Origin: Adineta steineri
Lineage: Eukaryota; Rotifera; Eurotatoria; Adinetida; Adinetidae
DNA: 64,000 nucleotides
Direction: 5' to 3'
Assembly (NCBI GenBank): GCA_905250115.1
Contig: CAJNOI010000010.1
Location: forward strand, 1,129,392 to 1,193,391
In this document: positions 51,625 through 64,000 of the stretch, one piece after another
Position numbering within the stretch: position 1 is the stretch's first letter
Layout: each line of letters opens with the position of its first letter
Translations under genes and position numbers: made by a program
Notes under the pieces: generated by a model
What the model was told of the DNA's origin: nothing
The model's database searches: none
What the model saw: only the letters and a program-made list of their open reading frames with translations

Positions 51625-52155
51625 TTATAGGCGTTCTTTATAGCGACGTAGAAATTCATTTAATACAGTCTGATTTGAATAAAATTCTCGTACATCTTGT
51701 CCATTTAATTGAATATTAATAGTTGGTTTTTTCGTTTGTTCAATAAGTAGACGTTCGATTGATTTTAGTGTACGATCTATTTCTTCAAGTATCGATCGAA
51801 AATCATTCGATTTTAAATCTGCATTATTTGTTAAACGACTTAATTTAACATCAGTTATTTTACCATGAAATAGTATATACGTAATAAGAATAATTAATAA
51901 AACAAAGAGAGCTAAAGCAAATATTTTATCGGCTGATAGAAATGTTGATGAAGGCGAACGACGAGTTTTCGTAGAAATTTTTTGTTCGTCAAGAAGTGTT
52001 TGACGACTTTCGATAGGTTCGACCGGTGTTTGAAAAGCTATAATACCATCTTTAGTTGATTTAGTTACAGTTGGTGGTGGTGTTGTTGTTGCTGCTGTTG
52101 CTGGATCAATAAACCGCGGTGGCAGTTGTTCAACAAATTGCTTATCATTACCCAT
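51625..52155 (-). CDS. Unknown 176-aa single-pass membrane protein
   Basis: Single exon. Residues 1-70 are polar with a Thr/Pro-rich stretch (ATAATTTPPPTVTKST). One hydrophobic segment (FALALFVLLIILITYILF, about residues 79-96) follows basic KTRRS, so a type II or tail-out topology is likely. The remaining 80 residues are charged with heptad-like leucines (SILEEIDRTLKSIERLLIEQ), suggesting a short coiled coil. No family recognised. The length and composition make it more likely real than chance. A GC-containing Pro/Ala-coding run near 52085 stands out from the AT-rich surroundings. Confidence 0.6.
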   Translation of the reverse strand: MGNDKQFVEQLPPRFIDPATAATTTPPPTVTKSTKDGIIAFQTPVEPIESRQTLLDEQKISTKTRRSPSSTFLSADKIFALALFVLLIILITYILFHGKITDVKLSRLTNNADLKSNDFRSILEEIDRTLKSIERLLIEQTKKPTINIQLNGQDVREFYSNQTVLNEFLRRYKERL

Positions 52156-52498
52156 GTTCGATTAAATCTAAAAATAATATGTTCTAACAGTCATTGGTGT
52201 TTTTTCTCTTGCTATGTTACTATATTACGCATATATATAGATGAGAGGAAAAATTTCCTATTGGTCCTCACTATTTTTTTTTCCTTCTTTCTCTGGCATC
52301 AAACATTTTTTTCCTCAGAAACGCTAGCAAGTAAAAAAAAAGCTGACGAGCTTCTTCGTACGTTTTTTTTTCTCTTGCTCTATTGTGTCACGTCCGATTC
52401 AGCACTAGATATATATGTAGTGACTAATCGATATGAGTAAAAGAAGAAAAAAAAATAAGAGAAACAATGATGCTCACACTATGATAGATATATCAAAG

Positions 52499-52693
52499 TT
52501 AATCGAATATTTGATCCTTATATGCACCTTTCTTACTCATATGTTTATTCATATTGACAATGGTGAATGATACGCCGTCCTCGTCGCCGTCGTCTAACTC
52601 ATACAAACCGCAACCCTTACATTTTTTTTGTGTTGATCTTCGACGCGTTGGACGCATGGACTCAAATATTTGATTTGGATTGTTAGTGTGCAC
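52499..52693 (-). CDS. Possible small protein, 64 aa
   Basis: Minus-strand frame MHTNNPNQIFESMRPTRRRS followed by KKCKGCGLYELDDGDEDGV. It has one CxxC pair, a basic patch and an acidic patch. Codons in the middle are richer in G and C than the flanks, which hints at selection for coding. No family recognised; it could also be an exon of a longer gene. Confidence 0.3.
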   Translation of the reverse strand: MHTNNPNQIFESMRPTRRRSTQKKCKGCGLYELDDGDEDGVSFTIVNMNKHMSKKGAYKDQIFD

Positions 52694-54562
52694 ACGCGCA
52701 CCTCAATCAAATTATAGAGAAACGTGATGGTGTTAGTCTAAGATCGAACAAAATTGTACAAATATATGTTCGAATCATTTATTCTTTCTTATTTTTTCTC
52801 TTTTCATCGTTTCGCCTCATTGATCATGTCTCTTTCTCTATAGTGAAAACAAAAAAAAAGAAGAAAAATATTTTATTTGAATGACTAATAGATATATCAT
52901 AGTGTACACATAGAACGACTAATATTGATCATGCGTTGAAGTATACATCTGGTGGTCGAAGAAAGAACGATATGCTTGAACTCAATATTGTCTAATTAGT
53001 CGACAATGCTGTTGATGTATATAGTTAATGGTCATTGTATGGATGAAAGACTAGAAGATTTTATTTCATTTCTTTTTTATTTGGTTCTGCTGTTTGTATC
53101 TTGGGGAGAGAAGCTCCCAGATGGGCGTAAAATCGTTCACTTCGAATAGATAGTTTAATTGAAAGAATAACATAAAAAAACTCCTCTTCCTTATTCTGAT
53201 TAGACCTCTAGGCTGTATGCGAATGGACTATACTTGTATGACCACAATGTAAGGAAATTGATTTTTTATTCATCTAATTTCAACGCTCCATGTGTCTTAC
53301 TTTCTCATCATCTCATATCAAGTCGAGTGGATGAACACTTAGTAACCAGTCGTTCGCTATATTTATTATCCATTTGACATTAACTAGTCCAGCTGACGTA
53401 CTACTTTCTCCATTTACACCTTTCTGGTTGACATCTTCTGTGGCTATAGTCATTGTAATTGTTTGAGTATATGTCACAGGGATTTTTCATATGGATAAGA
53501 CTATACAGTTGTGATTGATTAAAATCTATAAACTATGAAAGAATACCCTCGAGCATAAGCGCATCTTCTTCTTGTTTGACGTGCATGCATGCATTCATTT
53601 ATTTATTTCGAGGTAGCCAATGGTCAATCGCAATCAGGGCAGTCAACTTTCAACACATGTGTTATTCATTTTTTTAGATTTGTTTGATCTTATATGAGCG
53701 TACACACAACAGCGGCGGAATCGACAATTTATTTCCGATTATTAGTCTCGTCATTATTATTGCTTGTGTTCGCTCTCCCGTTGCGGACAAGTAAAATAAT
53801 CAATGATCTGTTGCGATCTTTTTTTCTCTCTTTTGTTTAGTTGAACCATATGGAATAAAAAAGAAACTCAAGAGAGAGAAAGAGAAATAGCTAAATTCAA
53901 TCACATCAAGTAAAGAGGAAGAGAACACTTGCCACATGATAGACATAGAGATAAGAAAAGCTCATCAATCAACAGAGATACTGTTTTAGCTTGATTTACG
54001 TTCATCAGTGTTAGTAATCGATATATATATCTGCTTTCATTTATATATAGAAGTTTATCGTTTATTTTTATTTCTTGTGTTTCATATCTTCTTCTTTTTC
54101 TTAAGGCTCATACATTAATATTAATGAGGTTATTAAAGAAAGAAAAGATCATTAAAGTTCAATGAACTTTAAAAACAATGCTTCTTTTTTTCTTCGCAGG
54201 TGATAAAAATATTTCTGAAAGCAATTAAAAAAAAATAATTTCAAAAAATATGAATCAAGTGACAAAAATATTTTTTTTCGAAATTGCAATCAGCATCGTT
54301 CCAGTAGAATATCGACGACTTCAATCGAAATGAAATTTGATATTATATAATATTAAGATAAAATAAAATGCTTATCCTATGAATTAGTGATTGCAAATGA
54401 TATCGATTCATTGTATTTTGTTGGCAAATATCCAATTTTTGATGAATGCAACAATAATAAAATCTACCTGGTTTTTCGAAAGATTTAATTTCAAAAGTAT
54501 TAATAGAAAATAAAATAAAAACTAGATCAAGCCTTTAAGATTGTTTTCGTATTTCTTTATAA
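52694..54562. other. Intergenic upstream of the peptidase pair
   Basis: About 1.9 kb without a supported gene. A copy of the block TGAAATTTGATATTA, shared with the peptidase promoters, is at 54331-54345 but without the same downstream TATA spacing. Confidence 0.45.
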
Positions 54563-54608
54563 TGAAATTTGATATTAAATAAAGAAAATTAATTATACGG
54601 TATATAAA
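54563..54608 (+). promoter_or_regulatory. Promoter of the CBM1-peptidase gene: shared block plus TATA box
   Basis: TGAAATTTGATATTAAA at 54563-54579 is followed by TATATAAA at 54601, about 68 nt before the ATG. The same 17-nt block and TATA box recur upstream of the second peptidase with almost the same spacing (38 against 36 nt between starts). Confidence 0.6.
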
Positions 54609-54668
54609 TCAGCTAGATTTTCTTTACATATATGATACAGTTTTCCACTTATACCAGTGATTTTATCA

Positions 54669-56199
54669 ATGTATTGGGCTTCAATTTTACTATTCGTTCT
54701 TGTGCCTATCGTTTCATCGGTAGGCCTCTATGACCAATGTGGTGGTCAAGGATATACAGGATCTACAGAATGTAATTGGCCATTGAAATGTTTTCGACGA
54801 AATCAATGGTTTTCATCATGTCAAACATCATGTCCAAGTCGTGATTGGGAATGTGCTTTACCTGAAAGTTATTCTGAAACAAATGATGAGGATACTGCTG
54901 TTGCACCTAATTGGGAACAATGTGGTGGAGAAGGATGGAAGGGACCAACTGCTTGTGCTGACTATCCTTGTCAACCACGTTCAGTTTGGTTTTCACAATG
55001 TCGACCAGATTGTCCTCGAGAATGGTTGTGTGCAGAGATTCCAGATGAAGAAGTTACAGAAGAAGAATTAGAAGATATACAAATATACGATCCTGAAGAT
55101 AGTGTAGAAGAAGAAGAAGAAGAAGAAACTGAAGCTGATGGATTTCCTGATCCATCTGAAGTTAATTTAGATGAACTTCAACGAAAGGAACAAGGACTCT
55201 ATGGAGAAATTGATCTTGATGAAGATCCATTTGCTGGTGCACCTGAAGAAGAAGAAAGTGAAGAAGAAGAAGAAGACGAAGAAGAATCAACGATACGAAG
55301 ACATCGACGAAACACAGGTTAGAAATTTTTAGTCATACTAACTTTTGATTGCATAGTAGGTAGGCATATTATTTCATACGAAGATTAAAACTAGTTTATC
55401 GATTGATCTCCTAAATTTTTGTCTGTAGAAAACATCTAATAAAATATTTAGAAATCTCCTATATAGATAACTTTTTTTTATTTCAGTTCGAGCAACAGCA
55501 TGTAAAGCTAATGGTAAAAGTGGAACATGTAAACTCACATCAGCTTGTAAAGGTACATCTGTTGCTGGTCATTGTCCTGGTGCAAAAAGCAATCAATGCT
55601 GTATTCCTAAAACAGTCAGCAAACCAAGTACTGGTGGCAGTAAACCAAGTGCTGCTGGTAGTAAACCAAGTACCAGTGGTAGATGTGGAACTTATGCAAA
55701 AGCTCCTGTTAGATCCATTAAAGGCAATGGCAATAAGGGTTATTCAGTAGTCAAAATTAAACAAACACATCTTGCTAGTCCAGGTTCATATTCACTTTCA
55801 CCATCAGCATCCGATAATACAATGACAACATCAACTGCTTGTGCTTTTGATAAAATGGCTGCCGCTGCTAAAAAATCTGGTGTAGCAATTAAAATTGCTT
55901 CTGGTTTTCGTACCATCGCTCGTCAACAATATTTCTGGAATTGTTATACATCTAAGAGATGTAATGGTGGTAATTTAGCTGCTCGACCAGGTACATCAAA
56001 TCATGGTAAAGGTATTGCACTTGATTTAAATACTAATTGTGGCAAACAAACACGTGCAAGACCAAATTGTGGTGGAAGTCGAGTTTATCAATGGTTGTAT
56101 AAAAATGGTGCTAAATTCGGATTTACCCGTACAGTTTTTTCTGAACCATGGCATTGGGAATTTCGTGGAGCTGGTGTTCGTCGTGCTAGTTTTTCATAA
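54669..56199 (+). CDS. Secreted VanY-like M15 peptidase with two CBM1 modules
   Basis: Two exons (54669-55317 and 55487-56199) join in phase to 453 aa. Signal peptide 1-18 (MYWASILLFVLVPIVSS). Two fungal-type CBM1 cellulose/chitin-binding modules follow: YDQCGGQGYTG...FSSC at 21-51 and WEQCGGEGWKG...FSQC at 82-111. A Glu/Asp-rich linker runs from about 125 to 212, ending in the basic RRHRR. Then comes a six-cysteine module (C222, C231, C237, C246, C254, C255), a Ser/Pro/Gly linker, and the D-Ala-D-Ala carboxypeptidase domain (about 290-453). Catalytic SxHxxGxAxD is SNHGKGIALD (His389, Asp396), and EPWHWE gives Glu436 and His439. The M15B family trims peptidoglycan stem peptides. The combination suggests binding to a polysaccharide wall while cutting peptide crosslinks (inference). 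The ATG at 54669 was chosen over an in-frame GTG at 54657. Confidence 0.9.
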
Positions 56200-57089
56200 A
56201 ATGTAATAAAATATGACATAATGTGAAAAATTGATGAATAGTTTTTGAAATAAAAATCTTTGCTTTTCTAATGAAAAGACTAAATATAACTTCAATATTG
56301 ATTTTATACAATGAAGCTTAATAGAAAGTTGCAATACACACTAAAATAAGAAATACATATGTCTATAGATATTTTAAAGCATTTAAAAAAACATTGATCT
56401 GAATAAAAAAAAATTATTAGATTAATATTACATACAGAAACAAATAATAATTAAATTGATATAAACAATGGAATGTTGTCTAATAAGTATTGATATAAAA
56501 AAAACATGAATGTTTGAAAATATAGTTTTATTATTTTAATATGTAATCGATTCAAAATTAATTGTATTTCAATATCGTTTGCAATATTTATTTCTATTTT
56601 AAGCATTAATAAAGATATATGAGCATAATCTGTCACTATAGATAGATTAAAATGAAATAAATATTTTATTTTATATCAACTTGAGATATTCGATTTCCGT
56701 ATAAGAAAAAGCACTCAAAATCATTCAAAATAGAAAGAATATTTTATAACATGATCTGTTATTTGTGTATATAAATTTAAATTCTTAATCAATTATGATT
56801 CCATATTATTAGAAGCTTTCGTAAGATGATCAAGTCTTGAAAAATAAAAGACAATAAAAATAGATTGACTCTGTAGATAACATGAGAATATTTATTCGTA
56901 TTTTCTATATATCATATAAAAATAATAAAAAAGGGCTTACACAAGTGTTATTTTTTTCTCATGAAGCAATCAACATGTTAAAGCTAAAAAATATTGACTT
57001 TTGATCTTTATTTATCGTCAAGATAACACCCACTTCCATTATCTATCAAATTTCTAATGTATTTTTTCTTAATTCTATTTTTGTAAGAG
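56200..57089. other. Intergenic between the two peptidase genes
   Basis: About 900 nt of AT-rich sequence. AATAAA-type signals follow the first stop (near 56206 and 56249). No gene recognised. Confidence 0.5.
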
Positions 57090-57133
57090 TGAAATTTGAT
57101 ATTAAAACAAAAACAATCGACAATCTATATAAA
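57090..57133 (+). promoter_or_regulatory. Promoter of the second peptidase: shared block plus TATA box
   Basis: TGAAATTTGATATTAAA at 57090-57106 followed by TATATAAA at 57126-57133, about 60 nt before the ATG. Identical block and near-identical spacing to the upstream paralogue, while the surrounding sequence has diverged. Confidence 0.6.
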
Positions 57134-57192
57134 TGTGCCTTCTTTTGATAGAACTAAATATAATCATTTGCTTGCACATCAAGTGAAAAACT

Positions 57193-58032
57193 ATGTTATT
57201 CACATTCACCTGTCTACTCGTTGTTGGATCTGTAGCTGTATCAGCACAAACAGCATGTACAGTTAATCATGTGAAGGGTACTTGCAAAGTAACTACTTCA
57301 TGTACAGGTAAATCAGTTGCTGGTCATTGTCCCGGCGCTGCAAACAATCAATGTTGCATCCCAACGGGAACCAGTTGCACAGCAAATGGCAAGAGTGGAT
57401 CCTGTGTTGCTACATCAGCCTGTGCAGGCACAGCCGTAGCTGGTCATTGTCCTGGTGCTGCTAGTATTCAGTGTTGTGTTGCTAGTGGTGGTGCATCAGG
57501 TTCTGCTAATGGACTCTGTGGAAGCTATGCTGGCGCTGCTGTTAGTTCAATTAAAGGTAATGGTAATGTGGCTTATTCAGTAGTTAAAATACGTACTGAA
57601 CATCTTACTAATCCTGCTATACACACAGCTGCTCCTACGGCAGCAGATAATACAATGACGACTACAACAGCTTGTGCTTTCGATAAGATGGCTGCAGCTG
57701 CTAAACAAGCAGGTGTTGCTATTAAAATTGCTTCTGGTTTTCGTACAGTTGCTCGTCAAGAATATTTCTGGAATTGTTATCAAACTAAGAGCTGTAATAA
57801 TGGTAATTTAGCTGCTCGACCAGGTACATCAAATCATGGTAAAGGTATTGCTCTTGACTTAAACACCGACTGTGGTTCACAATCAGGTGCTAAACCTAAT
57901 TGTGGTGGAAGCAAAGTTTATCAATGGTTGTATAAAAATGGTGCTAAATATGGATTCAAACGTACTGTTCAATCAGAACCATGGCATTGGGAATATGTTG
58001 GTGCTGGTGCTACTCTTGCCAGTTTCTCATAG
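57193..58032 (+). CDS. Secreted VanY-like M15 peptidase with two six-Cys modules
   Basis: Single exon, 279 aa. Signal peptide 1-19 (MLFTFTCLLVVGSVAVSAQ). Two six-cysteine modules follow, at C22-C55 and C62-C95, both spaced C-x8-C-x5-C-x8-C-x7-CC. The peptidase domain (about 108-279) is closely similar to that of the preceding gene; for example both have KIASGFRT, LAARPGTSNHGKGIALDLN and YQWLYKNGAK. Zinc and catalytic residues: His215 and Asp222 in SNHGKGIALD, Glu262 and His265 in EPWHWE. It lacks the CBM1 modules and acidic linker. It likely cleaves bacterial peptidoglycan peptides in the gut or outside the cell (inference). The lack of an intron, against one in the paralogue, matches the loss or gain of the CBM1-bearing first exon. 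Confidence 0.92.
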   Translation: MLFTFTCLLVVGSVAVSAQTACTVNHVKGTCKVTTSCTGKSVAGHCPGAANNQCCIPTGTSCTANGKSGSCVATSACAGTAVAGHCPGAASIQCCVASGGASGSANGLCGSYAGAAVSSIKGNGNVAYSVVKIRTEHLTNPAIHTAAPTAADNTMTTTTACAFDKMAAAAKQAGVAIKIASGFRTVARQEYFWNCYQTKSCNNGNLAARPGTSNHGKGIALDLNTDCGSQSGAKPNCGGSKVYQWLYKNGAKYGFKRTVQSEPWHWEYVGAGATLASFS

Positions 58033-58882
58033 AATGACATGTTATATATAACGATATAAAATTCGAAACATAAAAAATGAATTATATTATTTTTATTTGT
58101 TTCAGAAAAAAATAAATGAATATATACTGTTTTTTTCATTAAATGCGTTCTGTTTTGGCTATTGACCTGAAGCTCTGCATACCTATCGATTGTGTTCATA
58201 TTGAAAAGGAGAATAATCAAACTAAGACAACATTTTCTATTCGACAATTTTTTCGTGGATAAATGACTACATTTAAATTTCATATAAATAAACGCAGAGA
58301 ATGTGTCTGTTAGAATATTCTACGTGTTTTATATAAAATCAAAGAGTTCTTTTTGTCGAAACACACGGTTCATTCAACATACGTCAGTCGTAAGTATAAA
58401 TTATTTATTTGAGATACATCTACCAAAGAAATACTATAGTCGTTTGATCGACTATCGAATATTTTGACTTCAATTAATCAGTCGGTATCGAACGACATCT
58501 TCATAGTTTATGAAGTACTCTGAATCCAAGTAAATATTCTGATGGAGGAGGATGGAGGAATCATTATCAGGTTATTTGTTTATTATTTATTTTTTTGTTA
58601 TTTAAAGAATTCCAATATCCCTCGATATGTTTGTTTCAATAATATCCTTCAAACTCATATATAAATAAGTATCATATGTAATTTGAAATTCTCATCTTTT
58701 CTTGTTCCAGTATATTCCATCAAACTTAATACGGTAAAATACTGATTATGTAACTATAGTATATGCAGTGCACATTGCATCAGAAATGTACTTTCACTTA
58801 TATAATACAAAAAAATAACGATCTATTCATTCATATTATATTTCAGATCTATTTCTATCATTCTAAATAAATAACAAAAGAT
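58033..58882. other. Intergenic upstream of HSPA9
   Basis: About 850 nt. An acceptor-like TATATTTCAG ends about 36 nt before the HSPA9 ATG. No gene seen. Confidence 0.5.
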
Positions 58883-61903
<3,021 letters not shown>

Positions 61904-62135
61904 ACAATTTTTCAATAGTGTTCTTTTCTTTAGTATCAACTCACTGTCTTCTGTTTTTTTTCTCGTTTGTTGTAATCGTTGTTTTCGTTTAGTTCGGCAT
62001 TATATTATTAGGCAAAACAAACACCGTGTCTCGATCAATTAGAAAAAAAGAGACTATTTTAGTTTAATTATATGCAAGAAAAAATATATAATGAATGATG
62101 ATTAGATATAATCTTTGATATATTGATCAATTCAA

Positions 62136-62257
62136 TGTGCGACCAGGGGCGTAAGTCAGGTGTCAGAGTAGGGGGGCATAAACCCCTTTTTTCCTATTAG
62201 TTTTCGGAAGCAGGGGAGAGTGCCGCGCCTCACCCTATTTACGCCGCTGTGTGCGAC
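62136..62257. mobile_element. hAT-like MITE, second copy, with 8-bp target duplication
   Basis: A 106-bp element at 62144-62249 is flanked by the direct repeat TGTGCGAC (62136-62143 and 62250-62257). The left end is CAGGGGCGTAAGTCAGG; the right end, reverse-complemented, is CAGCGGCGTAAATAGGG. It shares the CAGNGGCGTA-type end with the copy in the SNX9 intron. No coding capacity. It lies between HSPA9 and the tRNA gene. Confidence 0.88.
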
Positions 62258-62418
62258 AAACAAAAAAAAGAAAAATCTTGCATTTGCATAAGGAAGAACG
62301 CCATGTTAAATCAACACTCATCTATCTTTAACTAAATAGACAAAGTTCTACTATTTTGACAATAAAATTACAAATGATGAAAAGATTGAATAAGATGTTT
62401 TCATAATCAGCCGCATAC

Positions 62419-62490
62419 GGGGGCATAGCTCAGTGGTAGAGCGATCGCTTCGCATGCGATAGGCCGTGAGTTCAATCCCCACTGCCTCCA
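62419..62490 (+). tRNA. tRNA-Ala (CGC)
   Basis: 72 nt. The acceptor stem GGGGGCA pairs with TGCCTCC, including the G3:U70 wobble that identifies tRNA-Ala. The A box is TAGCTCAGTGG. The anticodon stem ATCGC/GCGAT encloses loop TTCGCAT, with anticodon CGC at 62451-62453 (reads GCG, Ala). The discriminator is A at 62490. The T arm is GTGAG-TTCAATC-CCCAC, with one A:C mismatch in the stem and TTCAA in place of the usual TTCGA. No intron. A run of seven T at 62492-62498 serves as the Pol III terminator. Confidence 0.95.
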
Positions 62491-62773
62491 CTTTTTTTCC
62501 TCTATGCAATAATAATCAAATGAATCATTTTCAAAAGAAAAAAGTTTCAGTGATGCAGAATTTAAATAAAAGTGATATTGAATGGAATCATTCGATCATG
62601 AACTCAATCTATATTTTGAAATAAGGAATACATAAATGAATATAATAATTAAATTTTTTAGATACATTGGAAAAGAATGACAATCACGTAACGTATACAT
62701 AAAAGAAAGGAATACAATTGCACATTATCTGGAAGTTATTAAATAAAATATTTTTTGTTTTGTTTGTCGAAAA

Positions 62774-64000
62774 TCAAGCTCGTGATTCCACCGGTCGTTG
62801 TCCTAATGTGTTATTTGTCGAATTGCTATTATTTCCTGCACTCGCATCTGCTTGTTTACCAAGATAATCCCTAAAATATATGAAAAGAAAATAATAAATA
62901 TTGTACAGAAGTATTTGTTTGTTTCAGTTATCAAAAAAAAAGAAATAAGGCACACGCAAGAAGAAGGATTAAAGTGCGTTATTCATTAAAAATGCCAAAA
63001 AAAAATATAAGAATAAAAACATGAGCACACATGCGTCCCTACGCCATAATTTATCTGTTCCTTATTAAAAGGTCTGCCATCTGCCTATGAATTCGACAAT
63101 ATATTTTAATTGAATTTTATGATCAATTTCGTTTATTCTTTTTTTTATATTTTTAACTTACCAGTTGTGAACCATTAATTTTTGAACACAGAGTAGACCT
63201 TGATAACGAACATTGGAATCAGGATTTTCTAATAAACGCATGATGATAACTTTGCCTTCGAGTTTATCGATGGCTCTAAAAATTTTATTGTTTTTCTTTT
63301 TCAAAAAAGAATATTTAATTGAACATACTTTTTTCCATGAGGATAATGACGAACATATTCTCCAACATCATGAGCAGCAACACATAAAACCAATGGTTCT
63401 TTACTTTGTTCGAGTAAACGAAGAAGCATTCTAAAAAATTCATATAAAGATATCAATCAAATGTGTAATTTTATCATTGAGAAGATAGATGTGCTATAAA
63501 AAAATTTCCTTCGGGCAGTTCTATAGATACTGTATTGTGATAAGAAAAAAATATTTTTCTTTCCCGCGTACCTCAATAATTCAAAGTTTGTTTCGTTTAA
63601 TTTTGCTGCATTTTCAACCCAAAATTTTTCAGATTGATGAACCGGTGTCCATGAAAGTCGACCTGATCGAATTTCTACTGCATATTCATCAAATGATCTA
63701 AAATTAAATTAAAAAATAATCTTAAAATTCTATCACTTTTCATATAACTTACGTGACATCTGCTAAATTTCCTTCAAGTTTTTCTTTGATAAATATTATA
63801 TTTTCATTGATATCATCATCATCAAATTTCTTATTGCTAAGTAATTCTAATGGTTTAACAAGTCTACATGCAATCATAGTCATAGCATTATCACGAATAA
63901 CTTTATCACTTTCCGGTTTTTCAAGTAGATTCTATAAAAAAGCAATGGATGGATACGACTATAGAATAGTTTAACTTACTCGTAAAAATGCAACAATCAT
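62774..64000 (-). CDS. ATP6V1H: V-type ATPase subunit H, 3' part
   Basis: Regulatory subunit of the cytosolic V1 sector; needed for ATP-driven pumping and for holding V1 and V0 together. Visible minus-strand exons: 64000-63980 (continues beyond the window), 63931-63753, 63697-63572, 63430-63329, 63275-63162 and 62870-62774. Diagnostic stretches of the C-terminal armadillo-like domain: [72 protein letters not shown] and GKQ, closely matching human ATP6V1H. The tail after LGKQ is short and Asn/Ser-rich. The last 206 codons are complete to the stop; the N-terminal half lies outside the window. Confidence 0.95.

Noticed and set aside
54657-54668. In-frame GTG start upstream of the CBM1-peptidase
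   Set aside because: The ATG at 54669 gives a standard signal peptide; non-ATG starts are unlikely for a nuclear gene.

Overview
The window looks like part of a bdelloid rotifer (or closely related gnathiferan) nuclear genome. The DNA is AT-rich. Genes are packed on both strands and split by very short introns, mostly 40-65 nt with GT..AG ends. Animal genes (GABA-A-type receptor, SLC25A44, PRIMPOL, RRN3, type I diacylglycerol kinase, SPSB) lie beside secreted enzymes whose domain types are typical of fungi or bacteria (fungal-type CBM1 modules, a VanY-like M15 peptidase, a PL14-like lyase). That mixture is characteristic of bdelloids, but the species assignment is inference. Two runs of exactly 100 N (7749-7848 and 29053-29152) are assembly gaps, and each sits next to a truncated gene.

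Layout. 1-4.6 kb: 3' part of a GABA-A beta-like channel, then an unrecognised cysteine-rich type I membrane protein. 6.3-11.8 kb (minus): SLC25A44 carrier, N-terminal half of SAE1 next to gap 1, eIF1, and V-ATPase subunit B. 12.8-18 kb: a candidate myristoylated protein of unknown function, then a convergent pair of secreted hydrolases (purple acid phosphatase and PL14-like lyase). 19-25.5 kb: a divergent nicotinic-type Cys-loop receptor, then a 21-exon type I diacylglycerol kinase (minus). 25.5-29.2 kb: repeat-rich gene-poor DNA, gap 2 and the first exon of a kinesin. 29.5-36.6 kb: an SNX9-type SH3-PX-BAR protein with a hAT-like MITE in one intron, then RRN3 (minus). 37.3-48.7 kb (all plus): a TBCC-domain protein, GMP synthase, an SPSB-type SPRY/SOCS-box protein, PRIMPOL and DMAC2. 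48.7-54.6 kb: mostly non-coding, with a 45-bp tandem repeat and two small unknown minus-strand ORFs. 54.6-58 kb: two tandem secreted M15 (VanY-like) peptidases, the first carrying two CBM1 modules. 58.8-64 kb: mitochondrial HSP70, a second hAT-like MITE, tRNA-Ala(CGC), and the 3' part of V-ATPase subunit H (minus).

Exon structures were rebuilt by hand from splice signals, conserved protein sequence and reading phase; in every multi-exon gene whose ends both lie in the window, the summed exon lengths are divisible by three. Most genes are unrelated housekeeping or signalling genes. The part that stands out is the secreted-enzyme set: the two peptidases share an identically spaced six-cysteine module and a matching promoter block at near-identical spacing to a TATA box, which suggests recent duplication and joint control of a peptidoglycan-degrading function, perhaps for feeding on or defending against bacteria (inference).
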